A DNA stretch of 64,000 nt from Acinetobacter pittii ATCC 19004 = CIP 70.29 (GCF_000369045.1 NZ_KB849786.1:479906-543905); one strand, 5' to 3'. Shown: positions 1 through 8,981, numbered from the stretch's first letter. Made by a program: numbers and translations. Notes: a model not told the origin generated them from the sequence alone.

Positions 1-577
1 CTCAGATCCGCGTCATAACCCTGATGCTAAATTACTCTCTACTGTTCGGGCTATGGATGATGATTTATTCGATATGGCCGGCGGTGGTGGCGTGCTTGGG
101 CGAGGTGGGATGGTCACTAAAGTTCGTGCTGCGCGTTTAGCTGCTAAATCGGGCTGCCCAACCCTCATCGCGAGTGGCGAAAGTGATAATGTCTTATCAC
201 GTGCGATGGCAGGTGAGATGCTAGGCACTTTGTTTACTACAGATAAAGACCGCATGACTGCTCATCAACAGTGGCTCGCTGCTCATTTACAAACAGCAGG
301 TCGTCTTGTGATTGATGATGGTGCTGTTGAAGCGATTAAATTGAAGCATCGCAGTTTGCTCCCTGTTGGAGTTAAAAATGTTGAAGGACATTTTGATCGT
401 GGTGATGTGGTTGAATGTGTCGATAAACAAGGTAAACGTATTGCGGTAGGTCGAGTGAACTTTAGCTCACGATCAGCCGAAATTATTAAAGGCTTAGCCT
501 CAGATAAGGTTTATCAAGTGCTTGGTGAAGCTCGTTCACTTGAAATGATTCACCGTGATCATATGGCAATTTATTAA
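1..577 (+). CDS. proB: Glutamate 5-kinase, C-terminal part (5' end outside window)
   Basis: ATP-dependent phosphorylation of glutamate, the first step of cytosolic proline synthesis. The frame is open from base 2 and begins with S-D-P-R-H-N-P-D-A, followed by the glycine-rich G-R-G-G-M-V-T-K substrate/nucleotide loop typical of the amino acid kinase fold of ProB. The last 85 or so residues look like the RNA-binding-fold PUA domain found at the C-terminus of bacterial ProB (R-S-L-L-P-V-G-V, then G-D-V-V-E, then V-G-R-V-N-F-S-S). The stop is at 575-577 and a strong hairpin terminator follows. The start and the first half of the protein are outside the window, so the upstream partner cannot be seen. 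Confidence 0.93.
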   Translation, partial: SDPRHNPDAKLLSTVRAMDDDLFDMAGGGGVLGRGGMVTKVRAARLAAKSGCPTLIASGESDNVLSRAMAGEMLGTLFTTDKDRMTAHQQWLAAHLQTAGRLVIDDGAVEAIKLKHRSLLPVGVKNVEGHFDRGDVVECVDKQGKRIAVGRVNFSSRSAEIIKGLASDKVYQVLGEARSLEMIHRDHMAIY

Positions 578-591
578 GTTTTACTCAAATA

Positions 592-620
592 AAAAAGCTC
601 GCTTTAAGCGAGCTTTTTTT
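592..620. terminator. Bidirectional terminator between proB and the HAD phosphatase
   Basis: A 12-bp stem (592-603 with 607-618) has a 3-nt loop, flanked by A and T runs, so it can work on both strands. The stop codon of the minus-strand HAD gene (604-606) is exactly the loop, so one arm of the hairpin encodes the end of that protein. Confidence 0.85.
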
Positions 621-1260
621 CTGGTGTTAAACGAGGTAAAACACGGTCTTCCCCTACCATATATGGATGTGTGGCGAGACTGAGCATGTCTAAGTCTTCC
701 GAGCTATTACCATACGCATAAATCTGGTGGTAATGCTGTAGCGTATATTGCTGATGTATTCTTAACTTCTTTTGTTCACTACTACAGTCTGGAGTGGAAT
801 AGTAACCCGTCATCATGCCGTTTTTAATTTGAGTTTCAGTACAAATTAATTCGATATCTAGTAACTTGCAAAGTGGAGCAAGATAGACATCAATTGAAGC
901 TGAAACTAATACGACCTGATCACCACGCAATTGATGGTGTTGTAACTGAGTAAAAATTTCAGGCGAAAGCGCAGAGACTAGCTCTTGCGCGTATTCTTCA
1001 CCTAATTTTTGTAATTCAATTGCAGGAGTATTTTTAAACATGCTGCGGAATAACTTGGCACGCATAGCATGGGCAGGATAAAAGTTAAGATAGTAGGCTT
1101 GAATCCATGGCAGAATTTTCAAGCCTTGCTTAACAATATGACGCTTAGATAAAGCATAAAAGATGAACCCTGTAAAACTATCTTTACTACACAAGGTTCC
1201 ATCAAAATCGAACAGGGCGAGACTTTTTATAGTCTTATTCGTTTCGCTCGTTGCATACAT
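604..1260 (-). CDS. HAD-IB family phosphatase (SerB-like)
   Basis: Predicted cytosolic phosphomonoesterase of the HAD superfamily, subclass IB, 218 residues. Motif I is L-F-D-F-D-G-T-L (nucleophile Asp18, acid Asp20). Motif II is V-L-V-S-A-S near residue 118. Motif IV is Y-G-N-S-S-E-D-L-D-M-L near 184. A helical cap lies between motifs I and II. The family includes phosphoserine and histidinol-phosphate phosphatases and the substrate cannot be read from sequence. The ATG start lies 34 nt inside the end of the YaiW-like gene, so the two are probably translated from one mRNA. The last codons form one arm of the shared terminator. Confidence 0.8.
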   Translation of the reverse strand: MYATSETNKTIKSLALFDFDGTLCSKDSFTGFIFYALSKRHIVKQGLKILPWIQAYYLNFYPAHAMRAKLFRSMFKNTPAIELQKLGEEYAQELVSALSPEIFTQLQHHQLRGDQVVLVSASIDVYLAPLCKLLDIELICTETQIKNGMMTGYYSTPDCSSEQKKLRIHQQYTLQHYHQIYAYGNSSEDLDMLSLATHPYMVGEDRVLPRLTPEKKLA

Positions 1261-2435
1261 GTTTCATATCGTCCGTTTACGCGGGTTGCATACCAATTGG
1301 TATTATAATCACGACTTAATTTAGGCCCAGAAATCACTACTTGAGGCATAATTGCATAGAGCGGTTCTTTGCCAGTTTTTGATTTATAAAGTTTAGTCAG
1401 CGCAATATAAGTTTGAGTACTTTCAAACTTTTTCTCTTTTTCTAATTTAAGATCATCACGAATTTGTCTTGGTGTAACCAATACATTATTTTTTGCAAAT
1501 ACCGTAATCAGCTCTTTTTCTGACTCGCTTTGAGCTGCGCGTGGATCACCATCTTTTGTATAAAGAAGTAGATCGCCATCAAGGCTTATATCTTTATCCG
1601 TAAGTTCTTGTAGCATTTTTTGAAAAGCTGCATTACGGCTAGAGTACATACCAGAGTTATAATCCGCAAAACGATAAATGGCTTTATCATAGTCTGCCGG
1701 ATAAACCATTAAACGATGTATGCCGTAATATAAACCACCGTATTCAGTATATAGGTCATCGCGGAGCGCAGCAGTACTCATACTCGAACGCTTATTGGCT
1801 TTCGCATAATTAATATGAACTTGCATTGAACCCAAAGTCGTAATAGGGTTCATTTTCTCGCCAATATCTTGACCAACCAATTTGGCTGCACCAGTTAAGG
1901 CACTCACATGATAGTGTTTAGCCATGAAGTCGAAAATTTCTCGGTAAAGTAAGTCGAGTTCTTTCTCGGTTTTAACTTTACGCATTTGACTCATATAGTT
2001 GTTATCAGGAGAGGGCTGAGTTCTTAGAACTTCTTCAAAGTAACCAGCAATTGTTCCACCAATGGTTTTGCCAAGCTTATCTTCAAATTTTTCATTTAAA
2101 CGTGTACTAACTTCTTCAACTGCCTTTTGTCCTAACCCAGGCACTTGAGGGTTGGCAACAAAGTTAGATTCCTGATCCACTACAGCCACAATACTACAGA
2201 CATTTTTCTTGGTTTTAGGAATATCCAAGTCTTTCATAATGTCATCAATATCTTTAGCCCATGACTCACGGTCATGCACACGCGATGGAATTAGACGTTT
2301 AATCTGTTGGCTTTCTAGTTCAGGCTCATCATTGTTTGACCACCAAGCTTTATCACCACAAGCAGCTAAACTCATGCATACGGCAGCCATGCCGAATGAT
2401 TTTAATAAAAAACGGGAAGACAACGGTTTGTTCAT
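1227..2435 (-). CDS. DUF1615 lipoprotein, YaiW-like
   Basis: Predicted lipoprotein of 402 residues. I chose the ATG at 2435 because it opens a signal peptide (M-N-K-P, hydrophobic stretch, lipobox S-L-A-A-C with the lipidated Cys near residue 25). The longer open frame to 2546 adds 37 residues that would bury the signal and cross the dusB start. The mature part resembles DUF1615, whose E. coli member YaiW is an outer-membrane surface lipoprotein linked to uptake of some antimicrobial peptides together with SbmA; no sbmA lies here. It is probably co-transcribed with the overlapping HAD gene. Family assignment is by recall of sequence character; molecular function is unknown. Confidence 0.72.
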   Translation of the reverse strand: MNKPLSSRFLLKSFGMAAVCMSLAACGDKAWWSNNDEPELESQQIKRLIPSRVHDRESWAKDIDDIMKDLDIPKTKKNVCSIVAVVDQESNFVANPQVPGLGQKAVEEVSTRLNEKFEDKLGKTIGGTIAGYFEEVLRTQPSPDNNYMSQMRKVKTEKELDLLYREIFDFMAKHYHVSALTGAAKLVGQDIGEKMNPITTLGSMQVHINYAKANKRSSMSTAALRDDLYTEYGGLYYGIHRLMVYPADYDKAIYRFADYNSGMYSSRNAAFQKMLQELTDKDISLDGDLLLYTKDGDPRAAQSESEKELITVFAKNNVLVTPRQIRDDLKLEKEKKFESTQTYIALTKLYKSKTGKEPLYAIMPQVVISGPKLSRDYNTNWYATRVNGRYETCMQRAKRIRL

Positions 2436-2518
2436 GGCGAGGAAAGCACCTGCATAAAAAGATGAGCCGATTAAGCGGATGAAGTATACTATGTTGATCA
2501 TCAATTGTATGAATATAT

Positions 2519-3544
2519 ATGTATATTGGTCCCTATCAACTGTCAAATAATTTAATTGTTGCTCCTATGGCGGGAGTTACTGACCGTCCATTTAGAACAC
2601 TCTGCAAGTATTTTGGCGCAGGCCATGCAGTCAGTGAAATGATGACTGCTGATAAAACTTTGCGGATGAGCAAAAAGAGCCTCTACCGTGCGAACTTTGA
2701 TGGTGAGCTCGCTCCGATCTCTGCTCAAATTGCAGGCTCTGATCCTGAGCAATTGGCAGAGGCTGCACGCTATCAAGTAGCAAATGGCGCACAAATTGTT
2801 GATATTAATATGGGATGTCCTGCCAAGAAAGTATGTAATAAGCTCGCTGGTTCAGCGTTATTACAAGATGAGGACTTGGTAGCGCGAATACTTGATGCAG
2901 TGGTCACTGCTGTTGATGTTCCCGTGACTTTGAAAACCCGTTTGGGCTTTTTAAATGGTCAGGAAAATATTTTAAGAGTCGCAAAAAGGGCAGAAGAAGC
3001 GGGGATTGCTGCGCTGGCTTTACATGGCCGTACTCGCGAAGACATGTATCTAAATACAGCACGTTATGATTTGATCAAACATGTCAAAGAATTAATCAAT
3101 ATTCCACTTATTGCGAACGGTGATATTGATAGTCCTGAAAAAGCAAAATATGTACTCGACTATACAGGGGCAGATGCAATTATGATTGGTCGAGCTGCTC
3201 AAGGTCGACCATGGATTTTTCGAGAAATTGCTCATTATTTAAAAACTGGAGAGCACTTAGCTGCGCCTAATATTGAAGAAGTTAAAGATGTACTTTTAGG
3301 ACATTTGACTGAGTTATATCAATTTTATGGTGAATATTCTGGATGTCGTATTGCTCGTAAACATATTGCTTGGTACACCAAAGGATTACGTTCGAGTAAT
3401 GAATTCCGCCAAAATATGTATAAAGTTGAAAGTACCGCTGAACAGGCAATAGTAGTCGAAAACTATTTTAATCAGTTATTGGCTGAAGGCAATTTGATGA
3501 GTGATGTTCAGGTTGAGCAGGTTAACTTACTAGAAACCCATTAA
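2519..3544 (+). CDS. dusB: tRNA-dihydrouridine synthase B
   Basis: FMN enzyme that reduces uridine to dihydrouridine in the tRNA D-loop. 341 residues form a TIM barrel plus a C-terminal helical domain. A-P-M-A-G-V-T-D-R-P-F (15-25) binds FMN. The catalytic Cys is C100 in N-M-G-C-P-A-K-K-V. L-K-T-R-L-G-F near 138 and I-G-R-A-A-Q-G-R-P-W near 222 complete the flavin site. Length and the G-C-P-A-K-K-V form fit DusB rather than DusA or DusC. The ATG start has little Shine-Dalgarno sequence. It is divergent from the YaiW-like gene, with a spacer of about 83 bp. No fis gene follows it, unlike in enterobacteria. Confidence 0.93.
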   Translation: MYIGPYQLSNNLIVAPMAGVTDRPFRTLCKYFGAGHAVSEMMTADKTLRMSKKSLYRANFDGELAPISAQIAGSDPEQLAEAARYQVANGAQIVDINMGCPAKKVCNKLAGSALLQDEDLVARILDAVVTAVDVPVTLKTRLGFLNGQENILRVAKRAEEAGIAALALHGRTREDMYLNTARYDLIKHVKELINIPLIANGDIDSPEKAKYVLDYTGADAIMIGRAAQGRPWIFREIAHYLKTGEHLAAPNIEEVKDVLLGHLTELYQFYGEYSGCRIARKHIAWYTKGLRSSNEFRQNMYKVESTAEQAIVVENYFNQLLAEGNLMSDVQVEQVNLLETH

Positions 3545-3546
3545 AT

Positions 3547-3577
3547 AAAAAGCCAGTATATGATTACTGGCTTTTTA
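3547..3577. terminator. Terminator after dusB
   Basis: An 8-bp stem (3551-3558 with 3565-3572) is flanked by A5 and T5 and lies between the convergent dusB and nitronate monooxygenase genes, so it probably works in both directions. Confidence 0.8.
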
Positions 3578-3581
3578 AGAT

Positions 3582-4628
3582 TTATTCATCTTCTAGCATT
3601 TCTACAACTAACTGGTTAACCAGATCAGCAGCATCTAGCTCTCGTATTTGAGAGACATTACTACCCGCCCAAAAAGCGCCGAAGCCATAGTCTTTATTTT
3701 TGCTTGCAATTGCATTGAGTTGCTTAGCCAAATCATAAGTATATGGATATTCTGGTTGAGAAGGGCGATTTGGTAGATCAATTTGTGTGTGCCAATGGTT
3801 GAGCAATCCACGTGCAGGACGTCCAGAAAGACTGGCACTAATTTGTGTCACAGGCTCATTAAATAAAGCTTTACGATATTCGGCAGATGCGTTTGATGTA
3901 TGGCATTGAACAAATGCTGTTCCGAGTTGAACAGCACTAGCTCCTAAGCTCAACATATGTCGTGCTTGTGCTCCATTCATAATACCGCCAGCGGCTACCA
4001 CAGGTTGTTTGCAATGTTGGACAATCAGATGTACTAAATCACTGGTTTTAATTGCTGCATCAAAGGTTTTATTAAAAATTCCACGATGTCCGCCAGCTTC
4101 AATCCCTTGAGCAATAATAATATCAATACCAGCTGCCTCAATGGCTTGTGCTTCAACTAAATTGGTAGCAGATACCATCGTAATAATTCCGGCATCTTTT
4201 AATGCCTGAATTTGATGGGGATGGGGAATGCCAAAATGAAAACTGACAGCTTTAGGTTTGGTTTCTAATACGACATTTAAAAAATCATCATTATCAAGAA
4301 AACTTGGATAAATACAGTTTAAGTTTTGAGGAGGCTGTTCTCCGAAATTTTCAAATTGGGGGCGTAAATATTCAATCCATTGTGCTGAGGTTTGAGGGTT
4401 TAGTTGTTCGGGTTGATGGCAGAAAAAATTAACCTGAAATGATTTTTCTGTAAGTGTTTGGGTTTTTAAAATCTGTTCACGTGCACTTTGCGCCGTATTT
4501 GCACCTAGACCTAAGGATCCAAGACCACCCTGATTAGAAACTTCTGCTGCAAGTTCAGGTGTAGATACACCTGCCATAGGGGCAAGAAAAATTGGATGTT
4601 TAATTTCAAGTTGTTGTAATAGGTCCAT
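3582..4628 (-). CDS. Nitronate monooxygenase (2-nitropropane dioxygenase family)
   Basis: FMN-dependent oxidation of alkyl nitronates, probably detoxification of propionate-3-nitronate-like compounds. 348 residues from the ATG at 4628; this start has a G-A-G-G-T-G site 6 nt upstream, whereas the longer frame begins with a GTG inside that site. L-A-P-M-A-G-V-S-T near the N-terminus binds FMN, and Q-G-I-E-A-G-G-H-R-G (about 174-183) carries the class I catalytic His. V-A-A-G-G-I and Q-L-G-T-A-F follow for phosphate binding. Enoyl-ACP reductase FabK shares the fold but is less likely here. It stands alone between dusB and the VIT gene. Confidence 0.85.
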   Translation of the reverse strand: MDLLQQLEIKHPIFLAPMAGVSTPELAAEVSNQGGLGSLGLGANTAQSAREQILKTQTLTEKSFQVNFFCHQPEQLNPQTSAQWIEYLRPQFENFGEQPPQNLNCIYPSFLDNDDFLNVVLETKPKAVSFHFGIPHPHQIQALKDAGIITMVSATNLVEAQAIEAAGIDIIIAQGIEAGGHRGIFNKTFDAAIKTSDLVHLIVQHCKQPVVAAGGIMNGAQARHMLSLGASAVQLGTAFVQCHTSNASAEYRKALFNEPVTQISASLSGRPARGLLNHWHTQIDLPNRPSQPEYPYTYDLAKQLNAIASKNKDYGFGAFWAGSNVSQIRELDAADLVNQLVVEMLEDE

Positions 4629-4745
4629 TTTATTCACCTCATTTCTTTCTATTCACCATAGCGTGAAAACCGAACCAAGAGCAAATAATATTGGGCATTT
4701 AGTTTTTAAATATTTAGTTCTTAAACATTGATAAGTTCTGATTTT

Positions 4746-5447
4746 TTAAAGTGGAGTAACATGAAATAAAGAGCCGATCCAGCTTGAAAAGCCCATCGCT
4801 AAAATTCCCCACAAGGTAATGCGTAGACTCCCTTTAAGCTTGGAAGTACCTGCGAAATGACTTGATAGCGCTCCTAAAAAGGCTAATGAAATAATGCCAA
4901 ATATTAAGACTGTTTTTTCGATCCATATATCTGGACTGAGTAAAATAGCCAGCATAGGAAACAATGCCCCAAATGAAAATGAGCCAGCTGAAGCTAATGC
5001 GGCTTGAATAGGGTTTGCTGCGGTATTTTCATGAATACCAATTTCATCACGCGCGTGAGCCCCTAATGCATCATGATTTGTAAGTTCAGTAGCAACTTGT
5101 AGAGCTAAGTCAGGTGCTAAGCCTCTGGATATATAAATTTGGGTGAGTTCGTCCAATTCACGCTGCGGATGCTTTTTGAGTTCTTGTTCTTCAAATTTTA
5201 AGTCGGCTTTTTCAATATCTTCTTGTGATTTTACTGAAATATATTCTCCTGCAGCCATAGAGGTTGCACCAGAAATTAAACCAGCAATACATGCAATAAG
5301 AAGTGTATGAGCAGAAGCCCCACTTGCAGCCATTCCCATAATTAGGCTAGTAACAGAAATAATTCCATCATTTGCCCCTAAAACGGCCGCCCTTAACCAA
5401 CCTGAGCGGTGAATAAAATGATGTTCTGGATGCTGAGAAAAGGACAT
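4746..5447 (-). CDS. VIT1/CCC1 family Fe/Mn transporter
   Basis: Predicted inner-membrane iron or manganese transporter, 233 residues. The N-terminus has the family signature G-W-L-R-A-A-V-L-G-A-N-D-G-I-I, and S-M-A-A-G-E-Y-I-S-V follows in TM2. A charged cytosolic segment of about 60 residues (metal-binding helical region, many E/K) separates TM1-2 from the three C-terminal membrane segments, as in plant VIT1. A G-G-G-G-A-A-A-A-C purine run precedes the ATG. Bacterial members often relate to metal stress, but no Fur-like box was recognised upstream. It is divergent from the polysaccharide plus arm. Confidence 0.85.
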   Translation of the reverse strand: MSFSQHPEHHFIHRSGWLRAAVLGANDGIISVTSLIMGMAASGASAHTLLIACIAGLISGATSMAAGEYISVKSQEDIEKADLKFEEQELKKHPQRELDELTQIYISRGLAPDLALQVATELTNHDALGAHARDEIGIHENTAANPIQAALASAGSFSFGALFPMLAILLSPDIWIEKTVLIFGIISLAFLGALSSHFAGTSKLKGSLRITLWGILAMGFSSWIGSLFHVTPL

Positions 5448-5584
5448 GTTTTCCCCTATTTGTAGTTATAAATTTTTATCTTATCCTATAAGATTATTTA
5501 CAATAATACGATTAAAAAATGTGTCATTATAGGAAAAACAAACAGATAAGAACTTTTTTAAAACATAATATTAAAGGAGATAAA

Positions 5585-5656
5585 ATGAACAATTTAAAGA
5601 ACTCATCTACTTATATAAACAGTGTCATTTATGGGTTTAATTATAATACTTATTGA
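5585..5656 (+). CDS. Candidate 23-residue leader peptide upstream of the polysaccharide plus arm
   Basis: A 23-codon frame (M-N-N-L-K-N-S-S-T-Y-I-N and onward, ending N-Y-N-T-Y) has a very good Shine-Dalgarno, AAGGAG at 5574-5579, five bases before the ATG. It ends with TGA at 5654-5656, 58 nt before the chosen start of the barrel gene. The peptide is rich in Asn and Tyr (5 N, 5 Y). Nothing in it identifies a function. It could be a translated leader controlling the downstream genes, the remnant of a longer gene, or chance in AT-rich DNA; the strength of the ribosome site argues against chance. Confidence 0.4.
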   Translation: MNNLKNSSTYINSVIYGFNYNTY

Positions 5657-5714
5657 TTAAATTTTAATTTGATTGCTACGCAAGCATTCTACCTATTTTA
5701 CTCTAGAGGTCCCA

Positions 5715-6932
5715 ATGAATAGCAAAACAATAAAATCTATAACCCGTTCCTTTATCGTTATTGGTTCGATCTGTCCAGCTTTAGGCCTCTTAAGTGTTGA
5801 GACTAGTTTTGCGCAAGAGATTGTTAATCAAGAATATAAACCAGGTAATCCAATTTATGATAAATGGGATCAATTTTATAAAATTGAAAAGACTCAACCT
5901 GAAAATGCCGAGAAGTTATTATTAGAACTTGGAGAGATGACACCACAAGATATTAAAGTATGGAAAAGTTTAACTTATTTACAGATTAGGTTAAGGAAAC
6001 AAGATGCTGCTTTGCAAAGTCTAAGAAAAGCAGAGGCATTAGATCCAGCAGATGATAATTTAAAACTCCAAGAAGCTTATCTACTGAATTCTCAAAAACA
6101 TAACAAAGAGGCTTTGGTAGTTTTTAAGGAGCTTACGCAATCTAAAGATGCGGATATTGCCAATAAGGCGACACAGGCCGTAAAGAATTTAAGTGGAGGG
6201 GAAGTCAAAACTTATTTCCGTGATGTGTATTTTGCACCTTCATATGAATCACGTTACGACGATGTAATTTTCCCACTTAAAGCTCGCTATGGTAAGAACC
6301 TCGATAATGGTCGAGCGCAGGTGTATGGCTTTTTAAATCTAAACCGCGATACTCAATCTCAAGGCGGAGTACGACCTGAAATTATTGATGAAAATGCAGT
6401 AACTCTAGGTGTCGGCGCTAATTATCAACCTTGGACTTCTATACCTGTACGCATGTATTTAGAAGTAGGTGGAAGCTATGATCTGATTGACCGAAATAGA
6501 GATAAATTTCGTGAAAGTGTTGTGGGTGGGATAGCAGGTTATCAAGAATGGTATTCTCAAAATAGTTGTAATCAGTCACTTTGTTTTAATGATTACTTCA
6601 CTGATTTATATGGCAATGCTGCGACTTATTCTAGAGAAGATTATAACGTTATTGGCGATTTACGCTTACGTACGGGTTTGAATGTCTATAAGGGGGAAAC
6701 GGGCACTGTACAGGCGTATATGAAATTGCATGGCTTAGCTGACAGTAAAGATGAGTATTACAATAATTTATTTGAATATGGCCCAGGTATTTCATGGCAG
6801 CCTTTTAATTATCAACCTATAAAATTACGTGTAGAACGACTATATGGCAATTACTTTAAAGATGTGCCAGTAAATACGAAAGATCATTACAACAATACTC
6901 GAGTAGAACTCGTTTTTTATAAGGATTTCTAA
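5715..6932 (+). CDS. TPR plus outer-membrane beta-barrel protein, NfrA C-terminus-like; predicted polysaccharide exporter
   Basis: 405 residues from the ATG at 5715, which has A-G-A-G-G-T five bases upstream. The longer frame begins with TTG. The first 33 residues are a signal peptide ending S-F-A before Q-E. Residues about 40-155 are alpha-helical with TPR character (A-L-Q-S-L-R-K-A-E-A-L-D-P-A-D-D-N). About 175-405 alternate polar and aromatic residues and end in Phe, as outer-membrane barrels do; this part resembles the C-terminal domain of E. coli NfrA, the phage N4 receptor. A scaffold plus barrel also matches the layout of PgaA and PelB. Only 1 nt separates it from wecB. The export role is inferred from architecture and neighbours. 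Confidence 0.72.
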   Translation: MNSKTIKSITRSFIVIGSICPALGLLSVETSFAQEIVNQEYKPGNPIYDKWDQFYKIEKTQPENAEKLLLELGEMTPQDIKVWKSLTYLQIRLRKQDAALQSLRKAEALDPADDNLKLQEAYLLNSQKHNKEALVVFKELTQSKDADIANKATQAVKNLSGGEVKTYFRDVYFAPSYESRYDDVIFPLKARYGKNLDNGRAQVYGFLNLNRDTQSQGGVRPEIIDENAVTLGVGANYQPWTSIPVRMYLEVGGSYDLIDRNRDKFRESVVGGIAGYQEWYSQNSCNQSLCFNDYFTDLYGNAATYSREDYNVIGDLRLRTGLNVYKGETGTVQAYMKLHGLADSKDEYYNNLFEYGPGISWQPFNYQPIKLRVERLYGNYFKDVPVNTKDHYNNTRVELVFYKDF

Positions 6933-6933
6933 A

Positions 6934-8076
6934 ATGAATAAAATTTTTATATCTATCGTATTTGGAACCCGTCCTGAATTAATCAAACTTGCCCCTGTGA
7001 TTTTATTGGCAAAACAAGACCCTCGCTTTCAAGTTGAAGTGATTTTTACTGGACAGCATGACGAACTAGTAAGAGATGCGATAGATTTCTTTGGGGTTGA
7101 AATTGACCACCGTCTTAAAATTATGAATGCTGGACAAAGTTTAAATCAGCTCTTAATTCATGGTTTGAGCCAAATCGAGAATGTGTACACTGATGGACAA
7201 AAACGAGATGCAATTGTTATTCAGGGTGATACAACAACTGTTTTAGCAGCTGGCTTAGTCGCGTTTTCAATGAAAGTTCCTGTTGCGCATGTTGAAGCTG
7301 GTTTACGTTCTTATGATTTAGATCATCCTTTTCCAGAAGAGGGAAATCGTCAGTTAGTTTCACGTATTACTAAATGGCATTTTGCCCCGACTGAACAATC
7401 AAAAAGAAATCTACTTAATGAACAAATTCCGCCAGAACTCATTACTGTTACAGGCAATACTGTTGTTGACGCTGTGTATTTAGGGCGTAAATTAATTTCT
7501 GAAAAATCTGATTTGAAGAACCAGCTTGAACCTTATGGAATTCAATTAAAGCAGGATGACAAAGTTGTACTTATTACTGCCCATCGTCGTGAAAACTTTG
7601 GTGGTGGAATTCAAAATATTTGTAATGCAGTTGAGCACTTAGCTCAAGCACATCCTGATTTACATTTTATTTGGCCTGTACATTTGAACCCGGCAGTACA
7701 TGATGTAGTCCATGATAAGTTTAAAGACCATTCCCAAATCCATCTTGTTAAACCATTAGACTACCCAAGTCTATTGGCAGTGATAGACCGATCGAATTTT
7801 ATTTTGACGGATTCGGGAGGCTTACAAGAAGAAAGTCCATCATTTAATAAGCCAGTTTTGATCTTGCGGGATACTACCGAGCGACCAGAAGTTGTTGAGG
7901 TGGGAGCAGGCGTTTTGGTGGGTACAAATCAACAAAAAATTATTGAAGAAGCTGAAAAGTTACTCACCGACCAACAGCATTATGAAAAAATGGCACATGT
8001 GGAAAACCCATTTGGCGATGGGCAAGCTGCTCAACGTATTCTCAATCAAATTGCTAAATCTTATGAATCGGCATAA
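6934..8076 (+). CDS. wecB: UDP-N-acetylglucosamine 2-epimerase (non-hydrolysing)
   Basis: Interconverts UDP-GlcNAc and UDP-ManNAc in the cytosol. 380 residues, normal for the family. F-G-T-R-P-E (10-15), Q-G-D-T (97-100), H-V-E-A-G-L-R-S (119-126), T-A-H-R-R-E-N near 213 and D-S-G-G-L-Q-E-E near 290 contain the known catalytic and UDP-binding Asp, Glu and His positions. It starts 1 nt after the barrel gene's stop, so the two are translationally coupled. Its last 16 bp overlap the end of the convergent hydrolase gene. Placed beside a glycan exporter and synthase, it suggests a polymer containing ManNAc or a derivative rather than a capsule housekeeping role. Confidence 0.9.
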   Translation: MNKIFISIVFGTRPELIKLAPVILLAKQDPRFQVEVIFTGQHDELVRDAIDFFGVEIDHRLKIMNAGQSLNQLLIHGLSQIENVYTDGQKRDAIVIQGDTTTVLAAGLVAFSMKVPVAHVEAGLRSYDLDHPFPEEGNRQLVSRITKWHFAPTEQSKRNLLNEQIPPELITVTGNTVVDAVYLGRKLISEKSDLKNQLEPYGIQLKQDDKVVLITAHRRENFGGGIQNICNAVEHLAQAHPDLHFIWPVHLNPAVHDVVHDKFKDHSQIHLVKPLDYPSLLAVIDRSNFILTDSGGLQEESPSFNKPVLILRDTTERPEVVEVGAGVLVGTNQQKIIEEAEKLLTDQQHYEKMAHVENPFGDGQAAQRILNQIAKSYESA

Positions 8077-8981
8077 TTATGATTTAAGGATCTCGTCTCA
8101 TTTATGGTTTTATTCGCATGACCATAAGTGAGGCGGTACCATAAGCTCACAATATTAACGCACCAGCGGCTCATGTAATGAGGACCATCAAAAATATAAA
8201 CAGTTTTACCTTCATATGCTTTTAGCTGAGAAATAATTTCCCAAGGGTATGCGGCTCTAAATTGCCCATTCTTTTTCACTCTAAAAGCTTCTAATACTAT
8301 AATTACTTTGTCTTTTCCAAGTTTATGTTCAAGCTGATCTAAAATATGTTTGGCTTGTTTAGGCGACCGAACGCCTACGCCAACGCCATCTTGGAAAAAA
8401 ACTCCCGTATGGTCAGGCAGCCAGCTTTTAACCCATAAATCATAATTTTCAGGCTCAGTTTCGCCACTATAAATACTCACCCAGACTGGTGAAGGAAGCT
8501 TCGATAACACATGACCTAAAGCACTGACTCGTAGCCAAGTTGGATCTGCTTCTACCGGAAAGTAATAACCTTTAAATGCTGTTTTTTGTTCTTTTATAAT
8601 TTGGGCAGATTTTTCGCCTAACTCAATGACATTAGCTCGAGCTTTAGGTTCATTATATTCACCGGCTAAGCCTAATATAAGATTTTTTGCCCAAGGTTCT
8701 TGTTTAATCTTTTCTAAATTAATAGCTTTTTCCCATTGAGGAAAATTTGATTCTTTCCACCAAGATTTAGATTCAACAACAGACCATTGAGGAACAAATG
8801 TATCGACACCTAAGTAGTGCCAATTTCCTTCTGGAGGAGTCGTGTTATTGTCAGGTTGCCAGAAAATGCCTTCAATATGAGGGGCTTGACCTTGATGTTT
8901 GAAAAGCCCCGCATATCCAATGACACTACATATAATTAAAATAATAAAAGCAGCTATTTTAATTGGTATCTGTTTTCTCAT
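8061..8981 (-). CDS. DUF4434-like TIM-barrel glycosidase-type protein, membrane-anchored
   Basis: 306 residues with one N-terminal hydrophobic segment (about 8-26) and the rest predicted periplasmic. The body resembles DUF4434-type TIM-barrel proteins, with conserved-looking acids in each strand: G-L-A-G-E-Y (E108), Y-Y-F-P-V-E-A-D (E144, D146), F-F-Q-D-G-V-G (D198) and V-L-E-A-F (E231). Such proteins are glycoside-hydrolase-like and sit in polysaccharide loci; YbcH beside E. coli nfrA/nfrB may be comparable. Trimming the nascent polymer is a plausible role. It overlaps the BcsB-like gene by 23 nt and is the last gene of the minus-strand operon. The family call is by resemblance only. Confidence 0.6.
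   Translation of the reverse strand: MRKQIPIKIAAFIILIICSVIGYAGLFKHQGQAPHIEGIFWQPDNNTTPPEGNWHYLGVDTFVPQWSVVESKSWWKESNFPQWEKAINLEKIKQEPWAKNLILGLAGEYNEPKARANVIELGEKSAQIIKEQKTAFKGYYFPVEADPTWLRVSALGHVLSKLPSPVWVSIYSGETEPENYDLWVKSWLPDHTGVFFQDGVGVGVRSPKQAKHILDQLEHKLGKDKVIIVLEAFRVKKNGQFRAAYPWEIISQLKAYEGKTVYIFDGPHYMSRWCVNIVSLWYRLTYGHANKTINETRSLNHNYADS

Noticed and set aside
2436-2546. Longer start for the YaiW-like lipoprotein
   Set aside because: Would bury the lipobox signal peptide and overlap the dusB start; ATG at 2435 preferred.
5673-5714. TTG start 14 codons upstream of the barrel gene's ATG
   Set aside because: No ribosome site and it would spoil the signal peptide; ATG at 5715 has A-G-A-G-G-T at good distance.
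8102-8127. TTATGGT/ACCATAA inverted repeat near the end of wecB
   Set aside because: Loop of 12 nt and no T-run; lies inside the hydrolase coding sequence, so not a terminator.
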